Shown here in pieces: positions 35,579-45,027 of a stretch of 64,000 bases of DNA. Each line of letters begins with the position of its first letter. Positions within the stretch are counted from its first letter, which is position 1. The notes beneath the pieces are model-generated. The model was not told the DNA's origin. It worked only from the letters and a program-made list of their open reading frames with translations, and did no database searches. The DNA is from Mucilaginibacter boryungensis (GTDB lineage Bacteria; Bacteroidota; Bacteroidia; Sphingobacteriales; Sphingobacteriaceae), in NCBI RefSeq assembly GCF_015221995.1, contig NZ_JADFFM010000002.1, forward strand, positions 496,001 through 560,000. The letters are read 5' to 3'. Position numbers and translations under genes: made by a program.

Positions 35579-36013
35579 ATGAGAGCAATTAACCCCTGGA
35601 TCAACTTCAACGGAAATGCCGAAGAAGCGTTCACTTTTTACAAATCAGTTTTTGGCGGCGAGTTCACAAAGATCACTCGCTTCAAGGACCTGGCAAGCGA
35701 TGAATTTCAAGTTGCAGAAAGCGAAGCAAATAAAATAATGCACATTGGTTTACCTATTGGCAAAAACAACGTATTACTGGCAAATGATGTACCTGAATTC
35801 ATGGGTCGGGTAAGCGAGAACGAGAATAGGTCTAAAATAGCAGTGTGTGCAGAAAGCAAGGAAGAGGCCGATAAAATATTCAACGGACTATCAGCGGGCG
35901 GAGATGTTGAGGGCCCTATCGGCGAAGGCCCGTGGGGTACTTATGCCGGCATGTTTAGAGACAAATATGGTATAGAATGGATAGTGGAGTTTGACCCTAA
36001 TTATAACGGGTAA
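35579..36013 (+). CDS. VOC family protein (PhnB-like)
   Basis: This 144-aa protein resembles PhnB/3-demethylubiquinone-methyltransferase-like VOC proteins: INPWINFNGNAEEAFTFYKSVFGGEF at the start and GPWGTYAGMFRDKYGIEWIVEFDP at the end. It is the third gene of the ArsR-SRPBCC-VOC set, 38 bases after the SRPBCC gene, a combination common in Bacteroidetes. No methyltransferase activity is implied by the motif. Confidence 0.85.
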   Translation: MRAINPWINFNGNAEEAFTFYKSVFGGEFTKITRFKDLASDEFQVAESEANKIMHIGLPIGKNNVLLANDVPEFMGRVSENENRSKIAVCAESKEEADKIFNGLSAGGDVEGPIGEGPWGTYAGMFRDKYGIEWIVEFDPNYNG

Positions 36014-36056
36014 GTTTCACCGAAGCAAACGGCAGTACTACATAACCTAGCCGCTG

Positions 36057-36905
36057 TTATAAACCAAACCCTGATAAAAACGACCCATAAGTATTGGTTG
36101 ATTTATAGGGTTTGGTAAAAAAATCATCGATATTATAATTGAACTTTCTTTTGTGTTCGAACAAGGTGCCATGGCCCGAATGCGAAACTACCCATAAATT
36201 TGCCCGGGGGATATGCTTGTAGATGTTTTCGGTATGGTCTCTCCTGATCATATCATGATCGCCGCACATAATTAACGCGGGGCATTTTACTTTACTCAGT
36301 TCATTCAGCGCTATATGCGGCTGTAGCCAATCAAGCAAAAACATTTTTTGCTTTTGCTTCTCCACCGGGCTTCTGTTCATCTTTTTTTCAAAACCTGGTG
36401 CTTCGCGCTTTTCATCCAGCCACACTTTTGGTTCCATTGCGGTTGAATCGGGCCAAAGGTTTGCACCTGATGACACAAGTTTTTTTACCTTTTCGGGATG
36501 ACGCATAGCCAGTAATAAGGCATTGATACCCCCATCGCTCCAGCCAATAACATAGGCCGAATCTACATGCATGCTATCAAGCAGGACGGCATAATCATCG
36601 GCCATCATTTCAAAGCTGATAGAATCCCTATCATCGCGCGATTTGCCCTGCGCCCGGCTATCGGCAACTATAACCTTATACTTTTTAGCAAAATAGGGAA
36701 TATTACCCGCAAATGTACTGATACTGCCCCCGTTACCATGTATCATTAATAATGGTTCCCCGCTACCATATGTTTCCGCATACATTTTAAAACCACGGAT
36801 ATTATAAAATTTGCCAGCCCTGCTATTATCACCATAAGGTACTTTTGTACAAGCAGCTATTACTAAGCAAATAATAAATACAGTTAGTAAAACAGGGGTT
36901 TTCAT
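36057..36905 (-). CDS. Alpha/beta hydrolase lipoprotein
   Basis: This 282-aa protein has a lipobox (VIAAC, Cys near residue 18), so it is probably anchored to a membrane. The nucleophile elbow is GWSDGGINALLLA (Ser near residue 125), an acidic residue lies in ALIMCGDHDMI, and the His is in VVSHSGHGTLFEH. I use the ATG at 36905, not 36929, because the signal starts there. It is the last gene after the GT14-like and NRPS genes (27 bases from GT14), so it may process their product. Confidence 0.82.
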   Translation of the reverse strand: MKTPVLLTVFIICLVIAACTKVPYGDNSRAGKFYNIRGFKMYAETYGSGEPLLMIHGNGGSISTFAGNIPYFAKKYKVIVADSRAQGKSRDDRDSISFEMMADDYAVLLDSMHVDSAYVIGWSDGGINALLLAMRHPEKVKKLVSSGANLWPDSTAMEPKVWLDEKREAPGFEKKMNRSPVEKQKQKMFLLDWLQPHIALNELSKVKCPALIMCGDHDMIRRDHTENIYKHIPRANLWVVSHSGHGTLFEHKRKFNYNIDDFFTKPYKSTNTYGSFLSGFGL

Positions 36906-36932
36906 ACTAATGTGGTTTGTAAGTAACATTTA

Positions 36933-37799
36933 CTATGTAGCAGCTTTGTATCCGGCAATATCATCCAAATAATCTAATATTTTTTCATCTTTCTCCGTAT
37001 CAAACTTACGGGCATAAAACTTACCTGAATCTACTAATATTTTAGCATCGTCCATGGTTAATATATCCGGGTTGGCGTTACCCCTTTTAAAGCGGATGTA
37101 TCTTAAATGATCGTTTATAACCCTGTCTTTAAGGTGCGAGTTAATAAGTATGGTTTGAAAAACAATTTCATCGCAGCCCCAGGTCATTTTAAAAAACCGG
37201 AATACATTAGGGTTTTCCCTCATGTAATCTATAGCGTAGCGCGCGCATACCGGGTCGATAGCAAACCATTGCGACCGCCCATAAGCTGTTAAGTTATTGG
37301 GCAATCGCTTTTTAGGGAAAAACCATGGAAACTTAGTTACCAGCCATTGCAGGCGATACTTTAACGGGAACTTGTAAACACCAAAGTGATATTTTTCCAA
37401 CCGTGATATAGTTACAGGCCAATCTTTATAAATATCGCGGTAACGCATAAACGTTTTATCGGGATGCTGAAAAAGGAATGCCTGGATATCTTCGGCACTT
37501 TTTAAAGGATAGTCCTGCCCGCTTAACAGGTTAATGTGGCTATATGTTTTGCCGGTATTAAGGATGTCGTCAAAAGCGTCTAAACAAACCGGGATACAAG
37601 TAAAATCGGCCCAGCCAACCGGCTTTCTGGGTTCGGTGAAAAAAACGTTGGGTAAAGTTGCTATGTGTTTGTATGGTGTTATATCCGTTTTTGCATCCAG
37701 ATGGATATAAATATCGGCATCGGCATGCATTAACCTTTTTACCAAACGTTCAAGTTGATGAGGGTTTTTATGGGCGAGTATAAAATGTGCTAATCTCAT
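36933..37799 (-). CDS. GT14-like (core-2/I-branching) glycosyltransferase
   Basis: This 288-aa protein belongs to the core-2/I-branching enzyme family, which in bacteria includes stand-alone beta-xylosyl or GlcNAc-type transferases. Family features are the start MRLAHFILAHKNPHQLERLV, DADIYIHLDAKTD, INLLSGQDYPLK (residues 90-101) and GRSQWFAIDP. It is 13 bases downstream of the NRPS gene and 27 bases upstream of the lipoprotein hydrolase, in one likely operon. Confidence 0.85.
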   Translation of the reverse strand: MRLAHFILAHKNPHQLERLVKRLMHADADIYIHLDAKTDITPYKHIATLPNVFFTEPRKPVGWADFTCIPVCLDAFDDILNTGKTYSHINLLSGQDYPLKSAEDIQAFLFQHPDKTFMRYRDIYKDWPVTISRLEKYHFGVYKFPLKYRLQWLVTKFPWFFPKKRLPNNLTAYGRSQWFAIDPVCARYAIDYMRENPNVFRFFKMTWGCDEIVFQTILINSHLKDRVINDHLRYIRFKRGNANPDILTMDDAKILVDSGKFYARKFDTEKDEKILDYLDDIAGYKAAT

Positions 37800-37812
37800 A
37801 ATTTAACTAAAA

Positions 37813-40398
37813 TTACGAATTCATTTCATCTAATCTGCGCTGAAAAATGTTTGCCAGTATTTTGGAGTTACCTTCATCAAACATATCCTTATGATCGCCC
37901 GGAACGGAGTGCACCTCGACCCCATCTAATGCATATTCACTCCAACCTAAATATTTTGAATCATCTATATAGTACAACCTTTTTTTAGCTTTAAATATGT
38001 CAATTTTTACATGATAAGGCTGTACCCGATATTTTAAAAAAGCATGATTTAATTTGTTCGATATCTCCTGCATAAATTCCGGCAGGCCTTCGCCATCTTG
38101 TTTTTCTAAAATGCCAAATCTGTTTAACATGCTTTTTACACGGGCCTTGTTGTTTTCTCTTAAGTATTTAGCCAGATCGAGCGGTTGGTTTAGTATTGTA
38201 AAAATGCGATAGCCAAATTTTTTAAACTGACGTAAAAATTTAACAGCAAATTTTTTGGGTAGTGAATATTGATGTGACGGCAATTGAAGGTTGGTATCAA
38301 ACATGGCCAGTAGTTTTACATCTTTGCCCATGGCTTTTAGTTGTTTTACCATTTCAAACCCAATAAAACCGCCAAATGAATACCCTGCAAAGGCATATGG
38401 GCCCACCGGGTCGTGCTTTAAAACTTCTTTAATATAAAAAGCGGCTATTTCTTCTATCGTATCCGGCACTTCCATAGTTCCGTCAAGACCGATGGACTGG
38501 ATGCCATAAACAGGCTGCTGGATATCCAGATTGGAAACCATATTGTATACATTAAGCAAGTTTAAACCAATGCCATGGATAATGTATACAGGGATCTTAC
38601 TCCCTGCTGGCTTAATAGGTACCAGGGTTTTATAGGTCGATTGTAGCGAAGGATTTTCGATAACCTGTGCAAGTTCCTTAATGGTCGGATATTTCATCAT
38701 TACCGACAGCGGCAAGCGCTTACCAAATTCTTTTTCAACCTGCACCATTATACTAACAGCCATCAGCGAGTTGATCCCTATCTCGAAAAAGTTATCGTTG
38801 ATGCCGATCTTATCCGTAGCTATACTTTTAAGGCAAATGTTGGTTAAGGCAATTTCTGTTGCGGTATGCGGCGCTTCGTATGATTTTGAGTATTTATTAA
38901 TAACCGGCTCAGGTAACGAGTGGCGATCGATCTTGCCATTAGGCATAAGCGGGATGCTATCAATTACCGTATAGATGCCCGGTACCATATAAACAGGCAG
39001 TTTCTCGCCCAAGGCTGATTTCCACTGCTTCACAAGATTGTCCTGATTTGCAGGGTCTATTTTTTTTGCAGGGACTACATAAGCAATTAAATGTTCGTTA
39101 TGCAAGCTATCCTCGTACAAAGTGATAAGGGCTTCCTTGATATTAGGCTGCTGCTTTAGCTGAAACTCAATCTCTTCGGTTTCAATACGGTACCCTCTGA
39201 TCTTGATCTGATGATCGACCCGGCCAAGGCATAATATTTCGCCGTTGTCCAAAATCTTGCCCAAATCGCCGGTCTTATACATTTTACTGCCGGGTGTCCC
39301 CGAGAATTTATTGTCAATAAACCTTTCTGCTGTTAGTTCGGGTTTGTGAATATAACCCTCGGCCACACCTGCACCAGTTATATAAATCTCTCCGACTTCA
39401 CCATCGGCTACTTTATTCAGGTTTTCATCTAAAATGTAAACCTGCGTATTATCAATAGGGTGACCAATGGTTATCACCTCATCGTCCTGCTCAACTTTTT
39501 TAATGATAGAGTAGATGGTAGTTTCGGTAGGCCCATACATATTCCAAAGTTCGTTGCACCGTACAACCAATTTTTGTGCAAGGTCTTTGCTCATGGCTTC
39601 GCCGCCGCAAAATATTTTAATTGGCAAGCGTTGTACCCAGCCTATTTCCAGCATAGTGCGCCACATAAACGGCGTACCCTGCATAATAGTGATATTTTCG
39701 TTAATGGCGGTTTCTAATAGCGCCCGGGCGTCCCGGGCTATTTCGGCATCGGCAATTACAACCGTAGCGCCGGTAATAAGGGGCAGGTATATTTCTAATT
39801 CGGCAATATCAAATGATATGGTCGTGATATGCAACATCACATCATCAGCAACCATGCCCGGTAGTTTTTGTACGCTTAACAACAAATTTGTTAAACCAAT
39901 ATGTTTTACTTTACAGCCTTTAGGCCGGCCGGTTGAACCAGATGTGTACAGAATATATGCGAGACTATCCTCATTAATTAATACCGGCACTGTGTCTGCA
40001 TTGTAGTTATTACTTTCACACACCATGTTTTCCACACAAATAACTTTGAAATTATCCTGGTACTGGGTTTCAAATTGTTTTTGTGTGATCATCACCTTCA
40101 CCCCCGAATCATTAAGCATATAATTAATACGGTCGGTCGGGAAGTTTATATCTATTGGCAGGTAGGCGGCCCCTGTTTTTATAACGGCTAACAGTAAAAT
40201 AATCATCTCGGGCGAACGGTTTACCGCTACACCTAAAATGTCGCCCGGCATTACGCCGTTTGCCATAATAATTTTTGCAAATTTATTCGAAAGTTCGTTT
40301 ACAGCTTGGTAGGTACAAGTACGCTCACCATGCTTTATTGCAATTTTATTAGGATGTATGGCAGACTGATTATCTATTAGTTCGGCTACAGTAACCAT
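37813..40398 (-). CDS. Single-module NRPS: adenylation-PCP-thioesterase
   Basis: This 861-aa protein has an adenylation domain (about residues 1-500) with LAYILYTSGSTGRPKGCKVKH, YGPTETTIY, KTGDLG and PNGKIDRHSLP; a peptidyl carrier (about 515-590) with the phosphopantetheine Ser in FFEIGINSLMA; and a thioesterase (about 615-860) with GYSFGG and a late His in VPGDHKDMF. The substrate-pocket Asp typical of alpha-amino-acid A domains is seen in SFDIAELE. No condensation domain is present. It heads a three-gene operon with GT14 and a hydrolase. The product is unknown. Confidence 0.9.
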   Translation of the reverse strand: MVTVAELIDNQSAIHPNKIAIKHGERTCTYQAVNELSNKFAKIIMANGVMPGDILGVAVNRSPEMIILLLAVIKTGAAYLPIDINFPTDRINYMLNDSGVKVMITQKQFETQYQDNFKVICVENMVCESNNYNADTVPVLINEDSLAYILYTSGSTGRPKGCKVKHIGLTNLLLSVQKLPGMVADDVMLHITTISFDIAELEIYLPLITGATVVIADAEIARDARALLETAINENITIMQGTPFMWRTMLEIGWVQRLPIKIFCGGEAMSKDLAQKLVVRCNELWNMYGPTETTIYSIIKKVEQDDEVITIGHPIDNTQVYILDENLNKVADGEVGEIYITGAGVAEGYIHKPELTAERFIDNKFSGTPGSKMYKTGDLGKILDNGEILCLGRVDHQIKIRGYRIETEEIEFQLKQQPNIKEALITLYEDSLHNEHLIAYVVPAKKIDPANQDNLVKQWKSALGEKLPVYMVPGIYTVIDSIPLMPNGKIDRHSLPEPVINKYSKSYEAPHTATEIALTNICLKSIATDKIGINDNFFEIGINSLMAVSIMVQVEKEFGKRLPLSVMMKYPTIKELAQVIENPSLQSTYKTLVPIKPAGSKIPVYIIHGIGLNLLNVYNMVSNLDIQQPVYGIQSIGLDGTMEVPDTIEEIAAFYIKEVLKHDPVGPYAFAGYSFGGFIGFEMVKQLKAMGKDVKLLAMFDTNLQLPSHQYSLPKKFAVKFLRQFKKFGYRIFTILNQPLDLAKYLRENNKARVKSMLNRFGILEKQDGEGLPEFMQEISNKLNHAFLKYRVQPYHVKIDIFKAKKRLYYIDDSKYLGWSEYALDGVEVHSVPGDHKDMFDEGNSKILANIFQRRLDEMNS

Positions 40399-40672
40399 AT
40401 TTTATTTTATCGGGCCAAGTTTAGGTAGTTCATGTATACTTCTAATCGTTTTAAAAATATAAATAAAAACCACACCATTTGGTTTTATTAACTTTTAAAT
40501 CAAAATTATTACAGAGGAGAGGTATAGTAATGCCCAACTGGGCGCAGGACAAATCTAATTTCGCTCAGTTTGCCACCGATTAATTAGCTATAAATGATCA
40601 AGGTTGTAGTCCATGCGGATCAACTACGTTAAAAAGCCAACGGAATGGTATTTCTAAATAATATCAGGAAGC

Positions 40673-42307
40673 CTATGGCAGATGTTTATCGTTCAATAAC
40701 ATCCCGGCCATGGCACCGTCAAGCTGGTAAATATCTTTCCGGAAGTTTAGTCTCTGTTCACGATCTATAAACGCGGTAAAATACGTAATGAAAACGGGCA
40801 CTTTATTCTCTATCGTTACATATTGCTCTTTGCCTGCGGACATTGCTTTTTCTATTCTTTGGGCGTCCCAGCCTTTTTTATCTTTTAGGAGAAAGTTGGC
40901 AAGTTTAGCCGGTTCCTGTACCCGGATGCAACCATGGCTGAAAGCCCGTGTTGTTTCGCCAAAGAGCGATTTAGATGGCGTGTCGTGCAGATAAGTATTA
41001 TAATTGTTTGGAAACAGGAACTTCACCAGGCCCAATGAATTTTCGGGACCAGGCAATTGCCGGATAACGGGCAGGCCTTCCTTGTAGCCGGTAATTTCCA
41101 TTCGGTGTGTCGCTAAATAATCCGGATTTTTTTTCAGTTGGGGGATGATCTCCTTACGTACAATACTTTGCGGCACTTCCCAATAGGGACTAAATACCAC
41201 ATACTTAATCTCTCCATAAAATAAGGTGGTTTGGTGAACAGTTTGCCCGACAACTACATTACAACTCCATAACAAGCTGTCGGCATGATATACATGCAGC
41301 TTAAATTCGGGGATATTCACCCCCAGGTAATCCGAATGGAGGTTCACCGGCAACCAGCGGCTGCGTTCCATATTAACTATCAGTTGTTCTATACGGCTTT
41401 TTAAAGGCACATTAAGTTCCGCCATGGTCGCCTTATTCAATAAACCATCCACTAATAAGCCATGCCGGTATTGAAAACGCTTAACTGCATCCTGCAATTC
41501 CGTGGTGAAAACGCGGTTAAGGGTATCTCCATGAAAATCATCTAATTCAAATAGCCTTTTTTTGATGAGCGGAACGACGATAGCTGAATCACCCGGCCGG
41601 ATTTTGGCAGACAAGACAATTGGTGACCAGTCTCCGCGCACAGCCAATTCGCGATACTTTTTCAAAAAAGCCCTTAACAGATCATATTGCCGGTAAACAG
41701 GTTCGGCTGGCAACTGGCTTTTTGCGGTTTCTTTTAATAAACTATCCAGGTATTGCTGATAATCTACCTTTTTGCGGGGCAGGTACCACCGGGCCGAACG
41801 GCTCATCGTATCATCCATACCTTGCCAGGCCAGTTTAGAGAAAACAAAATATTGAGCCGTCAGCATTAACTCCGTTTGGATATTTGGCTGGTGCTGATGT
41901 ATATCGGCATTATAAATTAACGAGTCCAGTTCCTTTTGATAAGGGGCCGGTTGGTTGATGCCTTCATTTTGCAGGTTTAATACCCTACTGGCCAAATTAT
42001 TTGCTTGCTCAATTAATTTTTTATTTTCAAACCAGGCATAGGCAAAACCCCTTCTTTGGTAAAAATCATGGATCTCGCCTGCATAAGCACTGAATTTAGG
42101 ATGCTTTTTTATGAATTGGGTAATCTGTATGCTATCAAAAGTATTTTTTGTTTGCCCGCTAAAATTGCCCGGTATAGTTTGTTTCCAATCATGCGTTAGC
42201 GTGTCAGCTTTATATTTACCCTTAATACGCTGCCCGCAACCGCTTAAAGTTCCGGCTGTTAATAAAAATGATAATACAACAAATTGAAGATGCTTATGAT
42301 ATATCAT
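40673..42307 (-). CDS. L,D-transpeptidase (YcbB-like), lipoprotein
   Basis: This 544-aa envelope protein has a lipobox (TLSGC, Cys near residue 24) using the ATG at 42307. A peptidoglycan-binding-like segment reads VKRFQYRHGLLVDGLLNKATMAELNV near 270-295. The YkuD catalytic domain has SHGCIRV with the nucleophile Cys near residue 460, and EVPQSIVRKEIIP. It forms 3-3 cross-links in peptidoglycan. The gap before it (40399-40672) has no gene. Confidence 0.9.
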   Translation of the reverse strand: MIYHKHLQFVVLSFLLTAGTLSGCGQRIKGKYKADTLTHDWKQTIPGNFSGQTKNTFDSIQITQFIKKHPKFSAYAGEIHDFYQRRGFAYAWFENKKLIEQANNLASRVLNLQNEGINQPAPYQKELDSLIYNADIHQHQPNIQTELMLTAQYFVFSKLAWQGMDDTMSRSARWYLPRKKVDYQQYLDSLLKETAKSQLPAEPVYRQYDLLRAFLKKYRELAVRGDWSPIVLSAKIRPGDSAIVVPLIKKRLFELDDFHGDTLNRVFTTELQDAVKRFQYRHGLLVDGLLNKATMAELNVPLKSRIEQLIVNMERSRWLPVNLHSDYLGVNIPEFKLHVYHADSLLWSCNVVVGQTVHQTTLFYGEIKYVVFSPYWEVPQSIVRKEIIPQLKKNPDYLATHRMEITGYKEGLPVIRQLPGPENSLGLVKFLFPNNYNTYLHDTPSKSLFGETTRAFSHGCIRVQEPAKLANFLLKDKKGWDAQRIEKAMSAGKEQYVTIENKVPVFITYFTAFIDREQRLNFRKDIYQLDGAMAGMLLNDKHLP

Positions 42308-42449
42308 GCTGCCTACCAGAACTGACTGGTATCTTGCTAAGATAAATCTATTAAAAAACAAGGAAAATGATGCAGGTCATTATCTGGCTGCCATTTATCA
42401 TGTTAGTTTGATCCATTTTCGGCATAATATTGGCTAATTGATTTAAGAG

Positions 42450-42659
42450 ATGAAAAACAGTTTTAAAATAGGCGACCACGTAAAGTGGAATTCAGAAGCA
42501 GGTTATGTAACCGGCAAAATTATTAAAATCCATACCGCTGATTTTAACTACAAAGGTTATATTCATCATTGCAGTCCCGAAGACCCGCAATACGAAATTA
42601 AAAGCGACAAAAGCGACCATATTGCTACCCATAAAGGTTCGGCACTACAGAAAATTTAG
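42450..42659 (+). CDS. DUF2945/hypervirulence-type TUDOR protein
   Basis: This 69-aa protein reads FKIGDHVKWNSEAGYVTGKIIKIHTADFNYKGY near its start, the Tudor-like pattern of DUF2945 (KxGDxVxWxSxxGxxxGxI...). It is a small cytosolic protein, often in stress islands; its ligand is unknown. It is transcribed alone and divergent from the L,D-transpeptidase gene. Confidence 0.75.
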   Translation: MKNSFKIGDHVKWNSEAGYVTGKIIKIHTADFNYKGYIHHCSPEDPQYEIKSDKSDHIATHKGSALQKI

Positions 42660-42687
42660 GGTATTAACAGCTGCCCCGGTAAACAAA

Positions 42688-42728
42688 AAGTCCCCCTGGC
42701 GATTTAGTCAGAGGGATCTCTTTTTTTA
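42688..42728. terminator. Bidirectional terminator between DUF2945 and FAS1 genes
   Basis: TCCCCCTGG (42691) pairs with CAGAGGGA (to 42716) over about 8 bases with one G-U pair, with T-rich sequence beyond on the plus strand (CTCTTTTTTT) and a T-run in the minus orientation as well. It can serve both convergent genes. Confidence 0.72.
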
Positions 42729-42739
42729 TAACAGCTAAA

Positions 42740-43321
42740 TTATTTTGAGGGCAGTAATACCCCGTTCAATCCATTGACAACGCCGTTACCGCCAATTAGG
42801 TCATACAGCGTAACTTCAGCCGTGCTACCAGCCGCGTTGGTTAATTGCAAAGTACTTGTTTTGCTGATAGACAGGGTTAAGGTTTGCCCGTCAAGCGTAG
42901 TTAGTGTGGCTTTGCCCTTACCTGCGGTTAAGGCTTTAATAATATCTGCCTTGGCATATTTACCATTAACTATATGCCCCTTTAACAAGGCTGAAAGTTT
43001 CACAGGGTCTTTCATTAAGCTATCCAGTTTACCGGCGGGCAACTTAGTAAAGGCGTTGTTGTTTGGGGCAAATATGGTATATGGCCCCCCGGTTTTCAAC
43101 ACGCTTTCCAAATCGGCGGTTTTTACAGCGAGTGCGGCTGTGGTATAATCGGGGTTACTGTTTAAAGCGCCAACTACATCGGCAGCGGCATTGTTTGTAG
43201 TAGTTGTTGTAATGGTGGTAGTTGTAGTTGTTTTTTTAGCGGTATCAGTTTGTGCCATTGCCTGGCTGGCCGTAAAACAAACTAACAAGGATGCAGCAAT
43301 TACTAAAAAGGACTTTTTCAT
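42740..43321 (-). CDS. Fasciclin (FAS1) domain secreted protein
   Basis: This 193-aa protein has a Sec signal peptide (SFLVIAASLLVCFTASQAMAQ), a Thr-rich linker (TTTTTTITTTTTNN), then a FAS1 domain with GGPYTIFAPNNNAFTKLPAGKLDSL (residues 77-101) and VNGLNGVLLPSK at the end. FAS1 proteins mediate adhesion or are surface proteins. It is alone on the minus strand; 43322-43551 upstream is AT-rich with nothing recognisable. Confidence 0.9.
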   Translation of the reverse strand: MKKSFLVIAASLLVCFTASQAMAQTDTAKKTTTTTTITTTTTNNAAADVVGALNSNPDYTTAALAVKTADLESVLKTGGPYTIFAPNNNAFTKLPAGKLDSLMKDPVKLSALLKGHIVNGKYAKADIIKALTAGKGKATLTTLDGQTLTLSISKTSTLQLTNAAGSTAEVTLYDLIGGNGVVNGLNGVLLPSK

Positions 43322-43551
43322 AATATCAATTTACTTTTAGGTTTTATTAAAAATGCTAATGTGTAAAGTATTGCTATGATGTCTCCTTTTTATAATTTAC
43401 TTAATTTGTTAAACTATAACTTAATTTTGGTCAATTTGTTGCTTTTTTAAGGTTTATTGTGTTTAAGCTACTGGCTATCAGTCTAAAAAATCTCCCTGCT
43501 AATAAGTACTCATTATTTATCGACGGTTTGCATTGTCGTTCATCCGAACAA

Positions 43552-44127
43552 TTAATACACAATTTTTACCTGGTGCTTTTCTAACAAGCCAGCCACGCCA
43601 TCAATGGAAAAACTTGCTTTACGGATGTTATTGATCTCGGGATCGATACTGTAGTTGAATGAAGTAATAAAGTCGACTGATGAAAGATCGGTTTGGTTAA
43701 AAACAGCACCGGAAAGATCGGTTTGATCAAACACCGAACCTGCCAAATTAGCTTGTGTAAAATTAACTTCCTTTAAAGACGACTTCACAAACCTGGTCTT
43801 CAACATCTTTTTCAGCATAAACGACGAGTAATCCATAATGCAGTTATCGAAAAACACACTGAATAGGAAATCCTGGCACTCATAAAACAGGACACCCAAT
43901 ATTTTACAGTTTTTAAATTGCACATCGTTAAGGGTTGCGCCACTTAGTTTGAGCATGGAGAGGTTGCAGCCATCGAAAGTGCATTCCAAAAATTTATTCT
44001 GAGCGAAGTCGCTGTTACTGAAATCGCATTTTTTGAACACACAGCTTTGAAACTCGAGACCCTTCACTGTCATTCCGGTAAAGGATTGATCTTCAAACAG
44101 GTGGTCATCGTAAATTAAGGCGTCCAT
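43552..44127 (-). CDS. Pentapeptide-repeat protein
   Basis: This 191-aa protein has A(D/N)LxX-type units: FKKCDFSNSDFAQNKFLECTFDGCNLSMLKLSGATL and FTQANLAGSVFDQTDLSGAVFNQTDLSSVDF, which build a right-handed beta-helix. The start is taken at 44127 (MDALIYDDHLF) since the upstream ATG at 44172 adds a non-repeat leader. Such proteins can mimic DNA (Qnr-like); no specific role is claimed. It is 62 bases from the CPBP gene. Confidence 0.85.
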   Translation of the reverse strand: MDALIYDDHLFEDQSFTGMTVKGLEFQSCVFKKCDFSNSDFAQNKFLECTFDGCNLSMLKLSGATLNDVQFKNCKILGVLFYECQDFLFSVFFDNCIMDYSSFMLKKMLKTRFVKSSLKEVNFTQANLAGSVFDQTDLSGAVFNQTDLSSVDFITSFNYSIDPEINNIRKASFSIDGVAGLLEKHQVKIVY

Positions 44128-44189
44128 ATCTATAGGTTTCTGTTTATAAGCATATGATAGCGGTATTGGCAAAATTCGGCACGGCTATG

Positions 44190-44912
44190 CTAAAATAATC
44201 CCATTCCCGGCATTTTTATATGATGCAGTAAAGCATACCTTGCCAATAAGAATGCCACAAAATCTACAAAAAAGTGCATGATGATTAATACATGGATATT
44301 GCGATATCGCTGATAATGCACTCCCGTAATAATGCCGATAAGGAATGTGAAAATGATTTCGCGCAGGTTAAAATAACTAAAATGCAGCACCGAGAACAGT
44401 GTAGCTGAAATAATTACCGGCATATAAGTATTTTTAAACAATTGCTGCAACCGGGTAAGCAAGTATCCCCTGAATATCAATTCCTCGGTAATGCCGGCGG
44501 TAATGGCACAAAATAGCAACAGCCAATAACGGCTGACAATTATGCGCATCCATTTCATTAACACCGCCGTATTATCGTGCCAGCCAAACCAAATAGGTAT
44601 GGCCGATACAATTTGGGCCGCAAAAGTGAGCAGGTAAAGTAATATGACCCATTTAAAATAAAACTCTACGGGATAGTGCTCGTCCCATAGCAGAAAATCC
44701 TGGTGTTCGGCCTTGCGGGCATATATGTATAACAGACCGACCAGGCTTATATAGATAAACCGCGACAACACCAGTGTGGTAAGGCTATCCAGTCGGGCTA
44801 ATACCAGTAAGCGGCCAAAAATTAGCTGGAAAGCAAATATCAGTACAATCCCTATAATTAATACGGTTTTGCCGGGTTTTGGCGATAGATCATCGCCTTG
44901 GTTTAATTCCAT
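44190..44912 (-). CDS. CPBP-family intramembrane metalloprotease (Abi/CAAX)
   Basis: This 240-aa membrane protein has about seven hydrophobic segments and the catalytic motifs TEELIFRG (EExxxR), a His in LFSVLHFSYF, and HFFVDF (HxxxD). It belongs to the CAAX amino-terminal-protease/Abi family. The physiological substrate is unknown. It is separate from the surrounding genes. Confidence 0.9.
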   Translation of the reverse strand: MELNQGDDLSPKPGKTVLIIGIVLIFAFQLIFGRLLVLARLDSLTTLVLSRFIYISLVGLLYIYARKAEHQDFLLWDEHYPVEFYFKWVILLYLLTFAAQIVSAIPIWFGWHDNTAVLMKWMRIIVSRYWLLLFCAITAGITEELIFRGYLLTRLQQLFKNTYMPVIISATLFSVLHFSYFNLREIIFTFLIGIITGVHYQRYRNIHVLIIMHFFVDFVAFLLARYALLHHIKMPGMGLF

Positions 44913-45014
44913 CAGTTGTTATTGTAGTAAGGGCTGAATGTATGAATTTTAAAGCCATCTGCTAAATCAATTAATCGCTTAACTCAGTAGTTTCGCACTG
45001 CTGCCGAAATGATA

Positions 45015-45022
45015 TACTTTTG
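45015..45022 (+). promoter_or_regulatory. -7 box for the HAD phosphatase gene
   Basis: TACTTTTG fits TAnnTTTG and sits 5 bases before the ATG at 45028. No -33 box was found; the short distance suggests a near-leaderless transcript. Confidence 0.4.
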
Positions 45023-45027
45023 TTCCT

